From: Pseudomonadota bacterium
GTDB lineage: Bacteria; Pseudomonadota; Gammaproteobacteria; CALCKW01
Length of the DNA: 64,000 nt
NCBI GenBank assembly: GCA_039196715.1
Contig: JBCCUP010000016.1
Coordinates: 1-64,000, forward strand
Direction of reading: 5' to 3'
The notes under the pieces are model-generated. The model saw only the letters and a program-made list of their open reading frames with translations, made no database searches and was not told the DNA's origin. The first letter of the stretch is position 1. Each line of letters begins with the position of its first letter. Of this stretch, positions 8,346-17,600 are shown piece by piece. Made by a program: the position numbers and the translations under genes.

Positions 8346-9293
8346 ATGACGCGATCTGACAACGCAATCTGGCACGCAGGCGAACGTGCACTGCAGGACG
8401 AGGCTGGTGTGCGCGCTCGCATGGAGGCGGTGGGCCGCCACGCCATCCGGCCGTACCTGCAACTGGAAGACAAGGCCTTCTACGCGCAGTTGTCCTGCAT
8501 CGCGATCGGGACGGTCGACGACCGAGATCGACCCTGGGCCACGCTGTTGTTCGGGCAACCCGGGTTTGTGCACGCCGACTCGTTCACCGAGATGCGTGTC
8601 GCAACCGCGCCGCCCGATACGGATCCTGCGGCGTCCGGTCTGCAAGCCGGGCGGGCCATTGGCATGCTGGGTATCGATCTGGCGACACGCCGTCGGCACC
8701 GCGTCAATGGCCGCATTGGCTCTCGCGCGGAGGGCGGGTACTCGGTGTCGGTCGATCAGGCGATGGGCAATTGCCCGAAGTACATTCAAACCCGAGACAC
8801 TGCCGTCGACGGTGGCGTGAAGCGCGGTGGGGAAAAGCGCAACCTGAGCCCAGCCGCAGACGACGTCCGTTCCAGGGTCGGTCGCGCAGACACCTTCTTT
8901 GTGGCCTCCTACACCGACATCGAGGATGTCCGCTTGGTCGATGCGTCCCACCGTGGCGGCAACCCCGGATTCGTGCATGTCGACGACGACGGCACCCTGA
9001 CAGTACCCGATTTCGCAGGCAACGGCTTCTTCAACACACTCGGCAATGTTCACCTCACCCCGTTTGCGGGGTTGGCATTCCCCGATTTCGACACGGGTGA
9101 GCTCTTGCAGCTCACCGGTGAAGTGGAGCTCGTCGCACACGACGCCACTCGCCTCCACTACGCGGGCGCGGAGCGGTATTGGCGTGTGACACCAAGCGAG
9201 GTCGTGCTTCGGTCCGACGCGGTGCCGGTCGGCTGGACGCTGCGCGCAGCGTCGATGTACAACCGTCGGCTCGGGCCGTGGTCGTCGCCGTGA
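8346..9293 (+). CDS. pyridoxamine 5'-phosphate oxidase family flavin-binding protein
   Basis: A 315-residue protein of the long PNPOx-like group. It has a split-barrel core (FYAQLSCIAIGTVDDRDRPWATLLFG; later ADTFFVASYTDIEDVRLVDASHRGGNPGFVHVDDDGTLTVPDFAGNGFFNTLGNV) typical of FMN-binding proteins that reduce or detoxify small molecules. A ribosome site (GGAGAAAGG, about 8332) precedes ATG 8346. Its true substrate is unknown; it is not the biosynthetic PdxH, which is shorter. It stands alone downstream of the HIT gene. Confidence 0.8.
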   Translation: MTRSDNAIWHAGERALQDEAGVRARMEAVGRHAIRPYLQLEDKAFYAQLSCIAIGTVDDRDRPWATLLFGQPGFVHADSFTEMRVATAPPDTDPAASGLQAGRAIGMLGIDLATRRRHRVNGRIGSRAEGGYSVSVDQAMGNCPKYIQTRDTAVDGGVKRGGEKRNLSPAADDVRSRVGRADTFFVASYTDIEDVRLVDASHRGGNPGFVHVDDDGTLTVPDFAGNGFFNTLGNVHLTPFAGLAFPDFDTGELLQLTGEVELVAHDATRLHYAGAERYWRVTPSEVVLRSDAVPVGWTLRAASMYNRRLGPWSSP

Positions 9294-9477
9294 CCCTGCG
9301 TCAGTCGGCGGGAAGAGCCAGCCCGTCACAGCAGTGGTTGTTTGTCGGTTCGCTGAGCGAGTTGTTGCGCAGACGCTGAAGCCCGTCCCGTTGGTACCGT
9401 CGCTGGCTGCGGCGCGTAGAGGTGTCGTGCTCTCTGCACGTGCTGCCTGTCAACTGTCGGGGTATCGGCCCGGCAGT

Positions 9478-10089
9478 TCAGGAAGCGGAAATCGACACGG
9501 ACAGACCGGTAACATGGTTGTATGACTCAACAATGAGTTGTTTCACTACCTGAAGCTGTGCGTCTGTCAAGGGTGTGAAGATCATCACCAGGCCGTCCCA
9601 GCCGTCGCGCCTGTCGGCCCAGGGGTGGCGCTCACCCCAACCCCGCTCGACCATCTCGAGCGCCCGTGCATAGGGCAGCGGTGCGTGCAGACTACCGTCG
9701 GTGTGAATGTGGGCGAACTCCCTGCCAGAGACGATGGTTTCAGGTCGGGCGACCGGCAGGCTGTCGTTCAGCCACATGCCCTTTGCGCCCGGTAATGACA
9801 CAATCGTGCGACGTTGCTCGACGCCCGGCAGGGCGAACGCGAATCGTGTCAATGCCGTGAGCAGTTCGGTGTCTGGCGTGATGTTTTTTTGCACGTGCGG
9901 CACCTGGCCGCTGGTTGTGATCGGGTCGCCAACGCGCTGAGGCAAGGGTGCGGTTGCCGTTGTCGATGCCGTGGCCAGCGCCGCCATTGCTATCGGCATG
10001 CTGCTGCGGTTCACCGCAGCGACCGCTTGCCACACGCCGAGCGCAGCGGCCAAGACCGCGGCGAGCGTTGCTGTGCGTGAGATGGACAT
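9478..10089 (-). CDS. DUF5519 (luciferase-domain) family exported protein
   Basis: A 203-residue protein with an N-terminal hydrophobic signal or anchor (TATLAAVLAAALGVWQAVAA). The mature region has the DUF5519/'luciferase' domain pattern GREFAHIHTDGSLHAPLP followed by GWGERHPWA, where conserved histidines may bind a ligand or metal. The family name comes from a small domain once linked to luciferin-type proteins, and its biochemical role in bacteria is unclear to me. Start at ATG 10089. It is divergent from the amine oxidase gene at 10297. Confidence 0.65.
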   Translation of the reverse strand: MSISRTATLAAVLAAALGVWQAVAAVNRSSMPIAMAALATASTTATAPLPQRVGDPITTSGQVPHVQKNITPDTELLTALTRFAFALPGVEQRRTIVSLPGAKGMWLNDSLPVARPETIVSGREFAHIHTDGSLHAPLPYARALEMVERGWGERHPWADRRDGWDGLVMIFTPLTDAQLQVVKQLIVESYNHVTGLSVSISAS

Positions 10090-10296
10090 CGCGTTCTCCC
10101 GGTGTGCGGCACATCACGGCGTCCCGCGGGCGTGCACTGCGTGTGGGTTGACTATACGGCAGGCGCTGGCGGTCGGAACCCGAAGACACTGTTCGGCTGA
10201 CCGGTGCAATCGGGGGCGCGGGTCTCGCGCGGTTGCACGCGGGCAATGCGGGTATCGGATAGACTGAGCGACCTGGCGGAGCTCTTCAGGCGCGAC

Positions 10297-11601
10297 ATGA
10301 CAGACTGTGACATCGCGATCATGGGCGGCGGCCTGGCGGGCGTCACGGCCGCGCGCGAGTTGCGCGCGGCAGGGCGCTCGGTAGTGCTGCTCGAGGCGCG
10401 CGACCGCGTCGGCGGGCGGGCCTGGTTTCAAGCCTGGCACGGCTACCCGATCGAACTGGGCGGGGGCTGGGTCTACTGGTCGCACCCGCATGTGTGGACG
10501 GAAATCACCCGCTACGGTCTCGAGCTGTTCGAGCGGCCGGGGTGGCCGAGTTCGCCGGAGTCCCGTGTGCATGCCCTGGTCGGCGGCAAACGTGTGACCC
10601 GAGCGCTCGGCGACAACCTGGCCGCGCTGCAACCGGTGATCGAGGATTTCGCAAACGAAGCACGGCGGGTGTTCCCTCGGCCATTTGACCCGACGCATGC
10701 CTGGGACGTGGTCTGTGCGCTGGACCACCTCTCGGCGCAGGACCGCATGGACCAGCTCGAACTGCCCGACCTGCAACGTGCGATGCTGCACCGCATGTTG
10801 GCGATGCAGAGCCACAACCACCCGTCGCAGGGCGCCTACGTTGAGTTCCTGCGCTGGTACGCGCTGAGCCATTTCAATGTCGAGGTGTATCTGTCGTCAG
10901 CGTCGCGCTTGCAATTCCAAGGAGGCACCTGCAGCTTGATCGACGCGATGTTGGCCGACGCCGATGCCGACGTGCGGCTGAACTGGCCAGTACGGTCGGT
11001 GACTGAGTCGTCAGATGGGGTTGTGCTGACATCCGTCTCGGGATGCCAGCTTACGGCACGGCACGCTGTGGTGGCCACACCGCTCAACACCTGGAAAGAC
11101 ATCGATTTCGACCCGCCCTTGTCGACGGAGAAACGCACCCTGAGCCAGGAGGAGCACACTGGCAAGGGCCAGAAGCTCTACGTGCGCGTCAAAGGGCACT
11201 GGCCCGACCTCAACCTCGCCGCCGACGGCGAGGCGGCGATCTGCACGGTGATCGTGCAGGAGGCGCGGCCCGACGAAACGCTGTTGGTGGTGATGCTGGT
11301 GAATGACCAGCTGGCGCCCTACAACGTAGCCATTGTTCAACGCGGTCTGCGCGCGTTTGTGCCTGAGTTGGAGGTCATCGACTTGTTTCACCACGACTGG
11401 GTGGCCGACCCCTACGCGCAGGGCACCTGGTGTGGCCTCCGGCCCGGTCAGACGTCGCGGTACCTGCTGCAGGCGCAGCGGCCCGAGGGCAGGCTCGTGT
11501 TTGCCGGAGCCGACATCGCCTCGGGTTGGCGCGGGTTCTTCGATGGTGCCATCGAATCCGGGCTGCGCGCGGCTCGAACGCTGTTGCAAGATCCGCCCTA
11601 G
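10297..11601 (+). CDS. FAD-dependent amine oxidase (flavin monoamine oxidase family)
   Basis: A 434-residue cytoplasmic flavoenzyme. The N-terminus holds the Rossmann dinucleotide motif (DIAIMGGGLAGVTAARELRAAG) followed by LLEARDRVGGRAW, the standard amine oxidase signature, then a substrate region and a C-terminal FAD-binding end (GRLVFAGADIASGWRGFFDGAIESGLRAARTL). Such enzymes oxidise amines or polyamines, releasing H2O2. The frame is open upstream to 10204, but ATG 10297 places the FAD motif at the usual distance from the start. A second, exported member lies at 19019. Confidence 0.88.
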   Translation: MTDCDIAIMGGGLAGVTAARELRAAGRSVVLLEARDRVGGRAWFQAWHGYPIELGGGWVYWSHPHVWTEITRYGLELFERPGWPSSPESRVHALVGGKRVTRALGDNLAALQPVIEDFANEARRVFPRPFDPTHAWDVVCALDHLSAQDRMDQLELPDLQRAMLHRMLAMQSHNHPSQGAYVEFLRWYALSHFNVEVYLSSASRLQFQGGTCSLIDAMLADADADVRLNWPVRSVTESSDGVVLTSVSGCQLTARHAVVATPLNTWKDIDFDPPLSTEKRTLSQEEHTGKGQKLYVRVKGHWPDLNLAADGEAAICTVIVQEARPDETLLVVMLVNDQLAPYNVAIVQRGLRAFVPELEVIDLFHHDWVADPYAQGTWCGLRPGQTSRYLLQAQRPEGRLVFAGADIASGWRGFFDGAIESGLRAARTLLQDPP

Positions 11602-12041
11602 GGCGTTGTATCGCCACGCCGTCATTGTGCCAACCCGGCACAGCGTGTTCGATTCCCGCTGGGTATCCAGTTCGGCGTCGCCCGTCGAGTGGCCTCTATG
11701 GCGACAGCCGACGCGTCTTGCGTCACGTTTTCTCCACGGTGTTTTTAGACGCGTCGCACACAGAAAACCGCGGTTTTTCTGACCCATGCCGCATTGGGTG
11801 CATTTGTGTGACCAGCGTCACACGCGTTTTGTGACGGGCGTCACACAAGCCCTATCAATCGCATTCAAGCGAACGCCGATACCTGAAGTGCGTGTGCGGG
11901 GTAGTGCTCAAGTCCTCCCCACACCCGACTGCAGACCCCTCCGGGGCGACGCCGCGAAGAAAAGCAACAACTCAACCCCAATCGGCTCCGGCTGCGGGCC
12001 ATGTTTCACGCAGCACTGGTCGTTCAGTAGGAAAAACCACA
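11602..12041. other. intergenic region with regulatory sites
   Basis: A 440-base gap between the amine oxidase and a lipoprotein gene. Two perfect CRP-like palindromes lie in its middle (11807-11845). The remainder has no coding potential that I can support. Confidence 0.6.
11807..11845. promoter_or_regulatory. two tandem CRP-like sites
   Basis: TGTGACCAGCGTCACA (11807-11822) and TGTGACGGGCGTCACA (11830-11845) both fit the CRP/Vfr consensus TGTGA-N6-TCACA without a mismatch. Their centres are 23 bases apart, roughly two helical turns. They lie about 200 bases upstream of the lipoprotein gene at 12042, which is the likely target. Confidence 0.7.
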
Positions 12042-13340
12042 ATGAAGAAGCACGTATTGCTTGTCCCCGCCGCACTGCTCCTGGCCGCCTGTGGCGGCGG
12101 AGACAACACCACCGGTTCCCGTCAGCTCAGTGCCCCGGTGCAATCCGACACCACCATCCAGGGCGACGTGCGCACCAGTGCGTCGTTGCTGCCAGTCGGC
12201 GAGATCCGGGTCTCGGTGCGCGGCAGTGACGTCAGTACCACCGTTGACGCGGCCAGCCAGTACCGCATCGACCTGCCAGCCTCGGACGACGACCGCACCG
12301 TCATCGTCGACTTCCGCGGCGACAACATCGTCGAACAGAGCCTCAGTGTCTTCGTGCCCGCACAGATCGAGTCGGTTGAAGCGGACGTCGACGTCGGCAC
12401 ACGCACCGCACCGGTCGCGTTCAACCTCGACGTCGGTGGCGAGCTCAAGAACGCAGGCAGCTCGACCCGCACGTCCGTGACCGTGCCGCCGAACGCCTTC
12501 GAGTTGCCCGACGGCACGATTGCGACCGGCGACGCCTTCGTCAGTATCACCGAGATCGACATCCAGGACTACGCGGGCAACAGTGCGTGGGTGCCCGACA
12601 TGATCGGCACGCGTGTGAACAGCACAGAAGAAGTGGCGATCACGTCCTTTGGCATGAGCGACTTCCACTTCTACCAGGGTGACCAGGTTTTGCAGCTGCG
12701 AGCCGGTGTGGAAGCAACCATCAAGATGGACCTGCTCGAGCCCTACACCATCACCAACGACAACGGTGTGCCGCTGCCCGCGCAGGCCGGTGATGTGATG
12801 CCGCTCTGGCACTACGACCCGCAGGACATGATCTGGGAAGAAGAGGGCTTCGCGGTGGTGTCAGCCGACGTCGGCTCGTCTTCGGGTTACAGTGCAGCGG
12901 GCAAGGTGTCGCACTTCTCGACCTGGAACATTGACGTCTGGACGCCGCAGATCCCGGCTGAAGTCAACTTGTATTTCGAAGACGAGAACGGCGTGATCAT
13001 CGAGGGCTCTAACACCTGGATCAAGAGCTACCACGTGACAGCCAAGACCGTGCGCCCGAGCTGGCACGGCGAGAGCGCCTGGACCAACCGCCGCAACCTG
13101 ACACCAACCGACCGCTGGATCACCGTGATGGCCAACGGACCCGACCGCCAGCACCTGATCGACACGGTGCCCTACGTCACGGGCTGGGTGGAAATGGACA
13201 TCTCGGTTGACAGCATCGTGCTGGACGACGCCTACCTGCCCGGCATGGGCATGAACTTCCAGCTGCCGGTGTCGGGCCGCAAGGTGTTCCGCAGCTACGA
13301 CGGTGACCACTCCATCACCCTCAGCTTGCCAGTGAACTGA
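12042..13340 (+). CDS. lipoprotein of unknown function
   Basis: A 432-residue lipoprotein: signal MKKHVLLVPAALLLAAC with the lipobox cysteine at 17, followed by GGGDN, which would place it at the outer membrane. The mature protein begins with a carboxypeptidase-regulatory-like beta domain (IQGDVRTSASLLPVGEIRVSVRG) and continues with a beta-rich part holding the motif GKVSHFSTWNID, known from several extracellular bacterial proteins, and a further beta domain. No catalytic site is visible. Two CRP-like sites upstream and a strong terminator downstream show it is a single-gene transcription unit. Confidence 0.75.
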   Translation: MKKHVLLVPAALLLAACGGGDNTTGSRQLSAPVQSDTTIQGDVRTSASLLPVGEIRVSVRGSDVSTTVDAASQYRIDLPASDDDRTVIVDFRGDNIVEQSLSVFVPAQIESVEADVDVGTRTAPVAFNLDVGGELKNAGSSTRTSVTVPPNAFELPDGTIATGDAFVSITEIDIQDYAGNSAWVPDMIGTRVNSTEEVAITSFGMSDFHFYQGDQVLQLRAGVEATIKMDLLEPYTITNDNGVPLPAQAGDVMPLWHYDPQDMIWEEEGFAVVSADVGSSSGYSAAGKVSHFSTWNIDVWTPQIPAEVNLYFEDENGVIIEGSNTWIKSYHVTAKTVRPSWHGESAWTNRRNLTPTDRWITVMANGPDRQHLIDTVPYVTGWVEMDISVDSIVLDDAYLPGMGMNFQLPVSGRKVFRSYDGDHSITLSLPVN

Positions 13341-13350
13341 CACAGCCAGG

Positions 13351-13380
13351 CCCCGTGCAGGCCTGCGGGCCTGCACGGGG
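13351..13380 (+). terminator. long GC-rich hairpin after the lipoprotein gene
   Basis: A perfect 13-base stem (13351-13363 with 13368-13380) around a 4-base loop, 10 bases after the stop codon. It has no T-run but is followed closely by a typical intrinsic terminator. Confidence 0.6.
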
Positions 13381-13398
13381 CTGTTCGAAACCGACGAC

Positions 13399-13424
13399 AA
13401 GACGCGCCTCAGCGCGTCTTTTAT
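13399..13424 (+). terminator. intrinsic terminator
   Basis: AAGACGCGC-CTCA-GCGCGTCTT followed by TTAT: a 9-base stem with a 4-base loop and a short T-run. It ends the lipoprotein transcript. Confidence 0.8.
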
Positions 13425-13625
13425 GTGTGCCCGATCTGAAACGCGCCGATCGCGGGTGCCGCAAGAACACTGACCCCACCGCCGTTGCACTGAATTTGTT
13501 GGGTGGGCCGCTGTCTACCGGGGTGCGTGTGCTCCGGAGCCCCGGTGGCAGCGTGGCGTGATTGAATCTGCATTGCGCGCCTGCATGTTAGGCACGCCGC
13601 GCCACACCATAGCTTCGGTGACCCC

Positions 13626-14099
13626 ATGTCCACTGACACCCTGCAACTCGAATTGGCCAAGCAATCCGATGCCGCGGCGATGAGCGTCCTGTCGCGTGAC
13701 GAGATCGAACACGGGCTCGGCTGGCGCTACACACCGCAGCGGCTGGTGCAGGTGATTCGCCATCCGGCCAAGAATGCGGTCGTGGCGCGGCGCGACGGGG
13801 TGCTCGTGGGCTTCGGCGTGATGACCTACCGGCGCAACCAGGCCAACCTCGACCTGCTCGCGGTGGCGCCAGAGCACCGTCGCCACCGCGTGGGCTCGGA
13901 ACTGGTGCGGTGGCTCGAGAACGTCGCGGACACGGCCGGCTGCTACAACGTGTTCGTGCAACTGCGCAGCCGAAACGCCCGCGCCACAGCGTTCTACCGT
14001 GCGCTTGACTACCACGCGCTCGGCCGCGTGCCGCGCTACTACCAGGGTGTGGAAGACGCGACCGTGATGGCCAAGAGCCTGCGCCCGATGGTGGGCTGA
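13626..14099 (+). CDS. GNAT family N-acetyltransferase
   Basis: A 157-residue protein with the GNAT fold. The acetyl-CoA binding motif A is LDLLAVAPEHRRHRVGSELVRWLE (Q/R-x-x-G-x-G/A type, here RRHRVG), followed by the C-terminal strand pattern NARATAFYRALDYHALGRVPRYYQG seen in RimI-like enzymes. It would transfer an acetyl group to an amine or a protein N-terminus; the acceptor is unknown. It is monocistronic, and its end faces the M20 gene. Confidence 0.85.
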   Translation: MSTDTLQLELAKQSDAAAMSVLSRDEIEHGLGWRYTPQRLVQVIRHPAKNAVVARRDGVLVGFGVMTYRRNQANLDLLAVAPEHRRHRVGSELVRWLENVADTAGCYNVFVQLRSRNARATAFYRALDYHALGRVPRYYQGVEDATVMAKSLRPMVG

Positions 14100-14112
14100 C
14101 GCAAACGGTGCC

Positions 14113-15270
14113 TCAGGCCGCCGTCCGCGTTTCGATCAGCCGCGCGTAGATCGACGCGCCAATGGGCAGACAACTCTCGTCGAGGATGAAGCCCTCGTTG
14201 TGCAGCGGCACGGTGCCCTCGTGCCCGACCGTGCAGTAGGCGCCGGGCACGGCGCGCAGCATGTCGGCAAAATCCTCCGAGCCCAGCACCGGGTCGGGGG
14301 TGAGATTGGCCTGGTCGTCGCCGACCACCTCGGCGGCGACGTCGAGCATCACCTGCGACAGGGGTTCATCGTTGACCAACACGTCAAAGGTGTCGCGAAT
14401 GTCCACGTCGATGTCGACGCCGTAGGCGGTGGCCGCGCCGGCGCACAGGTCGCGGATCCGCTGCCGCACAGTCTTGGCGAGCTCGGCATCAAAGTAGCGC
14501 ATGGTGCCGGCGATGGCACACTGCGACGGAATGACGTTGTACGCTGACCCGGCGTGAATCTGGGTCACCGACAGCACGATCGAGCTGATCGGCGGCACGT
14601 TGCGGCTGACGATGCTCTGCAGCTGCTGCACGAGCGACGAGCCGATCACGATCGGGTCGATCGACACGTGCGGCATGGCGGCGTGCGCGCCCGAGGCGTT
14701 GATCGTGATGTCGAAGAAATCCGCCCCGGCCATCGCAACACCGGGTTTGATGCCGACGGTACCGGGCTTGCCATCCGGCTTGTTGTGCATGCCGTAGATC
14801 TCGTCGCAGGGGAAGCGCTCGAACAGCCGGTCGGCGAGCATCGCGCGGGCGCCGCCAAGCCCCTCTTCGGCAGGCTGGAAAATGAACACCGCCGTGCCGT
14901 TGAAATTGCGGGTTTCGGCGAGGTAACGCGCGGCACCGAGCAGCATGGTCGTGTGCGCGTCGTGGCCACAGGCGTGCATGACGCCCGGGTTCTTGGAGGC
15001 AAAGGGCAGGTTGGTCTGCTCGTGTATCGGTAAGGCGTCCATGTCGGCGCGCAGACCGATCGTGCGGCCGGGCGCGGTGCCTTCGAGCACGCCCACCACG
15101 CCGGTCTTGCCGACGCCGGTGTGGGTGGTGATGCCCCACTTTTCGAGGTGCTCGGCGACCAGGGCCGAGGTGCGGACTTCCTCCATGCCGAGTTCGGGGT
15201 GGGCGTGGATGTCGCGTCGAATGGCGACAAGGTCGTCGGAGAAGTCGGCGATCCGGTCGATCACGGCCAT
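14113..15270 (-). CDS. M20 family amidohydrolase (hippurate/N-acyl amino acid hydrolase type)
   Basis: A 385-residue metallohydrolase. Diagnostic motifs in order are RRDIHAHPELGMEE, GLRADMDALPIHE, HACGHDAHTTMLLGAA (metal ligands Cys and His), the catalytic FQPAEEGLGGA, and the C-terminal VLGSEDFADML. These place it in the M20D group that cleaves N-acyl or N-aryl amides of amino acids in the cytoplasm. ATG at 15270 gives the standard length, with GGAG about 10 bases upstream on the coding strand; the open frame extends further to 15390, but that extension is GC-rich and has no homology pattern. Confidence 0.9.
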   Translation of the reverse strand: MAVIDRIADFSDDLVAIRRDIHAHPELGMEEVRTSALVAEHLEKWGITTHTGVGKTGVVGVLEGTAPGRTIGLRADMDALPIHEQTNLPFASKNPGVMHACGHDAHTTMLLGAARYLAETRNFNGTAVFIFQPAEEGLGGARAMLADRLFERFPCDEIYGMHNKPDGKPGTVGIKPGVAMAGADFFDITINASGAHAAMPHVSIDPIVIGSSLVQQLQSIVSRNVPPISSIVLSVTQIHAGSAYNVIPSQCAIAGTMRYFDAELAKTVRQRIRDLCAGAATAYGVDIDVDIRDTFDVLVNDEPLSQVMLDVAAEVVGDDQANLTPDPVLGSEDFADMLRAVPGAYCTVGHEGTVPLHNEGFILDESCLPIGASIYARLIETRTAA

Positions 15271-15560
15271 GGCGGGGGGGCTCCGAGCGCAGAAGGGTGT
15301 GGCTGCCACCTTACAACGCCGCGCGCGGTGTGTCTGTGTGCCGTGGGCTGGTGTTCTGCACGGCGTGGCGGGTGCCCGGCTTGACGGCATTTTGGCGTGC
15401 GCCGGATAATGGCGGCGGGTCGGCAGTTCCCCAGGCGTCGCTGCTCCTCCGGGAGAGCTAAACCTGCCGCGTCATATTTTTCAGGCTCCGCACGTCACAG
15501 GGCGCCGTACCGTCAAGTCAGCGACCAGCGATCACCCAGCGCGCCCGCTGTGGATGCACC

Positions 15561-16145
15561 ATGAGCAAGAAACCCGTTCCGCTTCAGGTCGACGATCTGT
15601 CGGCGTTCACGCGCGCGCTGTCACGCCAACTCGGTGACGCCAGCCCCGCCCACCTCACACTGCTGAACATGGTGGCCCGCTCGGCGGGCTTCCAGAATGC
15701 ACAACACATGCGTGCCGCGACCACAGCAACGCGGCGGCCCAACCCACCGTTGGACTCGCCCCCCACCGATGTGCGCGCAGTAGAGCGCTCGCTGCGGCAG
15801 TTCGACGCGGAGGGCCGACTGCAGCAATGGCCAACCCGCCGCGCCGTGCAGACCTTGGCGCTTTGGGGGCTCTGGGCGGTGCTGCCGGCCGCGACCGAGC
15901 TCTCGGAAAAAGACATCAACCGTGTGCTGGAGGGTGAACACCTGTTCGGCGACCCGGCCACGTTGCGCCGCACCTTGATCGCGTGCGGTTTGCTGACCCG
16001 CGAGACTGACGGCTCCCGCTACCGGCGGGTCGAGCAGGCCCCGTCTGCGGAGGCGCGGGCCGTGATGCGCAGTTTGCGGGATCGACGTCGACAGCGCGCG
16101 CAGGTCCACACGGACGCGCCCTCGGCGGCGCCCGCAACGCGGTAG
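15561..16145 (+). CDS. DUF2087 domain protein
   Basis: A 194-residue protein. Residues 1-70 carry a short region common to some regulators (DDLSAFTRALSRQL...LLNMVARSAGFQNAQHM). Residues 75-165 form the DUF2087 domain: RSLRQFDAEGRLQQWPTRRAVQTLALWGLWAVLP, then INRVLEGEHLFGDPATLRRTLIACGLLTRETDGSRYRR. DUF2087 is frequently fused to or found near ArsR-like helix-turn-helix proteins and is thought to be regulatory, but its biochemical role is unknown. The basic tail may bind nucleic acid. It is followed 29 bases later by a VOC protein. Confidence 0.8.
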   Translation: MSKKPVPLQVDDLSAFTRALSRQLGDASPAHLTLLNMVARSAGFQNAQHMRAATTATRRPNPPLDSPPTDVRAVERSLRQFDAEGRLQQWPTRRAVQTLALWGLWAVLPAATELSEKDINRVLEGEHLFGDPATLRRTLIACGLLTRETDGSRYRRVEQAPSAEARAVMRSLRDRRRQRAQVHTDAPSAAPATR

Positions 16146-16174
16146 AGTGGCGGCACCCAACCGGAGTCGCCGCT

Positions 16175-16543
16175 GTGGACGCACTCAACGTCACTGAAAT
16201 CAAGGCCTTCGTGCCCGCACGCGACTTCGCACAGTCCAAGCGCTTCTACACCGACATCGGTTTCACGATGGCGTCCGAGGGCGGGGGCGTTGCCTACTTT
16301 TACCGGGGCAACGCGAGCTTCCTGTTGCAGGATTTCTGCACGGACGGGCTGGCGCAGGACTTCACCATGCACCTGTTGGTGACCGACGTCGACGCCTGGT
16401 GGCAGCACATCGACGACGCCGGCGTGGTCGAGCGCTACGGCGTGACGCTGTCTCCGGTCGAGCAGCAACCGTGGCGCATGCGCGACTTTTGCCTGAGCGA
16501 CCCCACCGGCGTGGTCTGGCGCATCGGTCAGAACACCGACTGA
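16175..16543 (+). CDS. VOC (glyoxalase/bleomycin-resistance) family protein
   Basis: A 122-residue single-module VOC protein (EIKAFVPARDFAQSKRFYTDIGFTMASEGGGVAYFYRG, DVDAWWQHIDDAGV, FCLSDPTGVVWRIGQN). This fold binds a metal or small hydrophobic compounds, and members serve as glyoxalases, dioxygenases or drug-binding proteins; which applies here is not decidable. GTG at 16175 with CCGGAG upstream is the start. Confidence 0.85.
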   Translation: MDALNVTEIKAFVPARDFAQSKRFYTDIGFTMASEGGGVAYFYRGNASFLLQDFCTDGLAQDFTMHLLVTDVDAWWQHIDDAGVVERYGVTLSPVEQQPWRMRDFCLSDPTGVVWRIGQNTD

Positions 16544-16622
16544 GCCCGCCCGAGCATCGCCAATGCGCTGGCGCCGGCGCGGGGTGCCGGCCGGTGCCGC
16601 TCGTGGTAGGCTTTCGCGCCCT

Positions 16623-17183
16623 GTGACCCAGCCCGTGGAAGCGGACGTGCGCTCTTGGCATTCGACCTTGTACCCGATTCTGTTCGCCGGCGCGGCGAGC
16701 GTGTGGAGCGGCACCGCCCCCGCCTTTGACGGCATTGTCTACGGCGTTGGCGAAAGCCGAGACTCGATCGCGATTTTCAGGTCAGGGCTGCAATTGGCGT
16801 TCGGTCGGCGGTGGTACGAAACCGAGCGCGGCTTCGTGTCGGGGTTTCACGAGGTGTCACTGAACCACTGGTGGACCGGCGAGGAGTCGATCACCGGCGT
16901 CGCGTACTCACCCGTGTTCACCTACCACTTCGTCGGCGGGGCCCGCGTGCAACCCTACGCCGAGTTCGGTATCGGCGTCGGTTACCTGTCCGACAAGACC
17001 ATCCGCTTCCGCAACCTCTCGACGCGGTTTCAGTTCGAAGACCGCTTGGGCGTCGGGTTGACCTTCGGCAAGGACAACGCGCACGACCTCAATTTTCGGT
17101 ACATGCACTACTCCAACGCCAACATGAAGGAGCCGAACCACGGCATCGACATCTTCATGCTGTCGTACGCCTACACCTACTGA
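16623..17183 (+). CDS. PagL-like lipid A deacylase (acyloxyacyl hydrolase family)
   Basis: An outer-membrane beta-barrel with an N-terminal export signal (LYPILFAGAASVWSGTAPAFD). The C-terminal part DLNFRYMHYSNANMKEPNHGIDIFMLSYAYTY carries the histidine-serine catalytic pair (HYSNA) and the following PNHGID that mark PagL, which removes the 3-O acyl chain from lipid A in the outer leaflet. The preceding strands (FTYHFVGGARVQPYAEFGIGVGYL) fit the family. The start is uncertain: GTG at 16623, 16635 or 16647 could be used. Outer-membrane location and enzyme class are confident by motif. Confidence 0.8.
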   Translation: MTQPVEADVRSWHSTLYPILFAGAASVWSGTAPAFDGIVYGVGESRDSIAIFRSGLQLAFGRRWYETERGFVSGFHEVSLNHWWTGEESITGVAYSPVFTYHFVGGARVQPYAEFGIGVGYLSDKTIRFRNLSTRFQFEDRLGVGLTFGKDNAHDLNFRYMHYSNANMKEPNHGIDIFMLSYAYTY

Positions 17184-17189
17184 CGCGGG

Positions 17190-17600
17190 TCAGTCGCTCG
17201 ACCCGCTGGCCGTGGCGCGCTTGGGCCAAAGTCGGTACCACGCGCGCTGCCACCACGGGCGTGTGTCTGTCGGGTCGGGCGATGTGCTCGCCTCCGGGTC
17301 GGTCTCCAACCACACCACCAACGGCAGGTCGGTGTCGGGCAGTTCGCGGCAGCCGTCACCGCCGTCCGCGTCGCTCGCGCGGGTCGGGGCGACTTCGATG
17401 TACACGGTCTGCTCAAGCGCGTGCAGGACGGCGAGTTCGGCCTCCCGCTCCACGGTGAACCGTTGGCGTGGCGCGTCGTCGGTGTCCCAGGGGCAATCCA
17501 TGCCGACGACGGTGTCGCCCAGTGCCAGGGACGTGGACAAGACGCGGCGCAGGTGGGTGCGGGCCGGGCCGGTGACGCCGTTTTGTGACTGCACTTTCAT
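17190..17600 (-). CDS. hypothetical protein
   Basis: A 136-residue protein with no family I recognise. It has no signal peptide; the middle part (FTVEREAELAVLHALEQTVYIEVAPTR) looks beta/alpha folded, and the C-terminal third is low-complexity, rich in Pro, Thr and Trp (PWWQRAWYRLWPKR). ATG at 17600 is used. It is convergent with the PagL gene, 6 bases apart. Composition matches the genome, which supports a real gene but does not prove it. Confidence 0.5.
   Translation of the reverse strand: MKVQSQNGVTGPARTHLRRVLSTSLALGDTVVGMDCPWDTDDAPRQRFTVEREAELAVLHALEQTVYIEVAPTRASDADGGDGCRELPDTDLPLVVWLETDPEASTSPDPTDTRPWWQRAWYRLWPKRATASGSSD

Noticed and set aside
9500-9512. ACCGGTAACA, partly like the GntR-type operator
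   Set aside because: Only one half matches, and it lies inside the 3' end of the DUF5519 coding region, far from any sugar gene.
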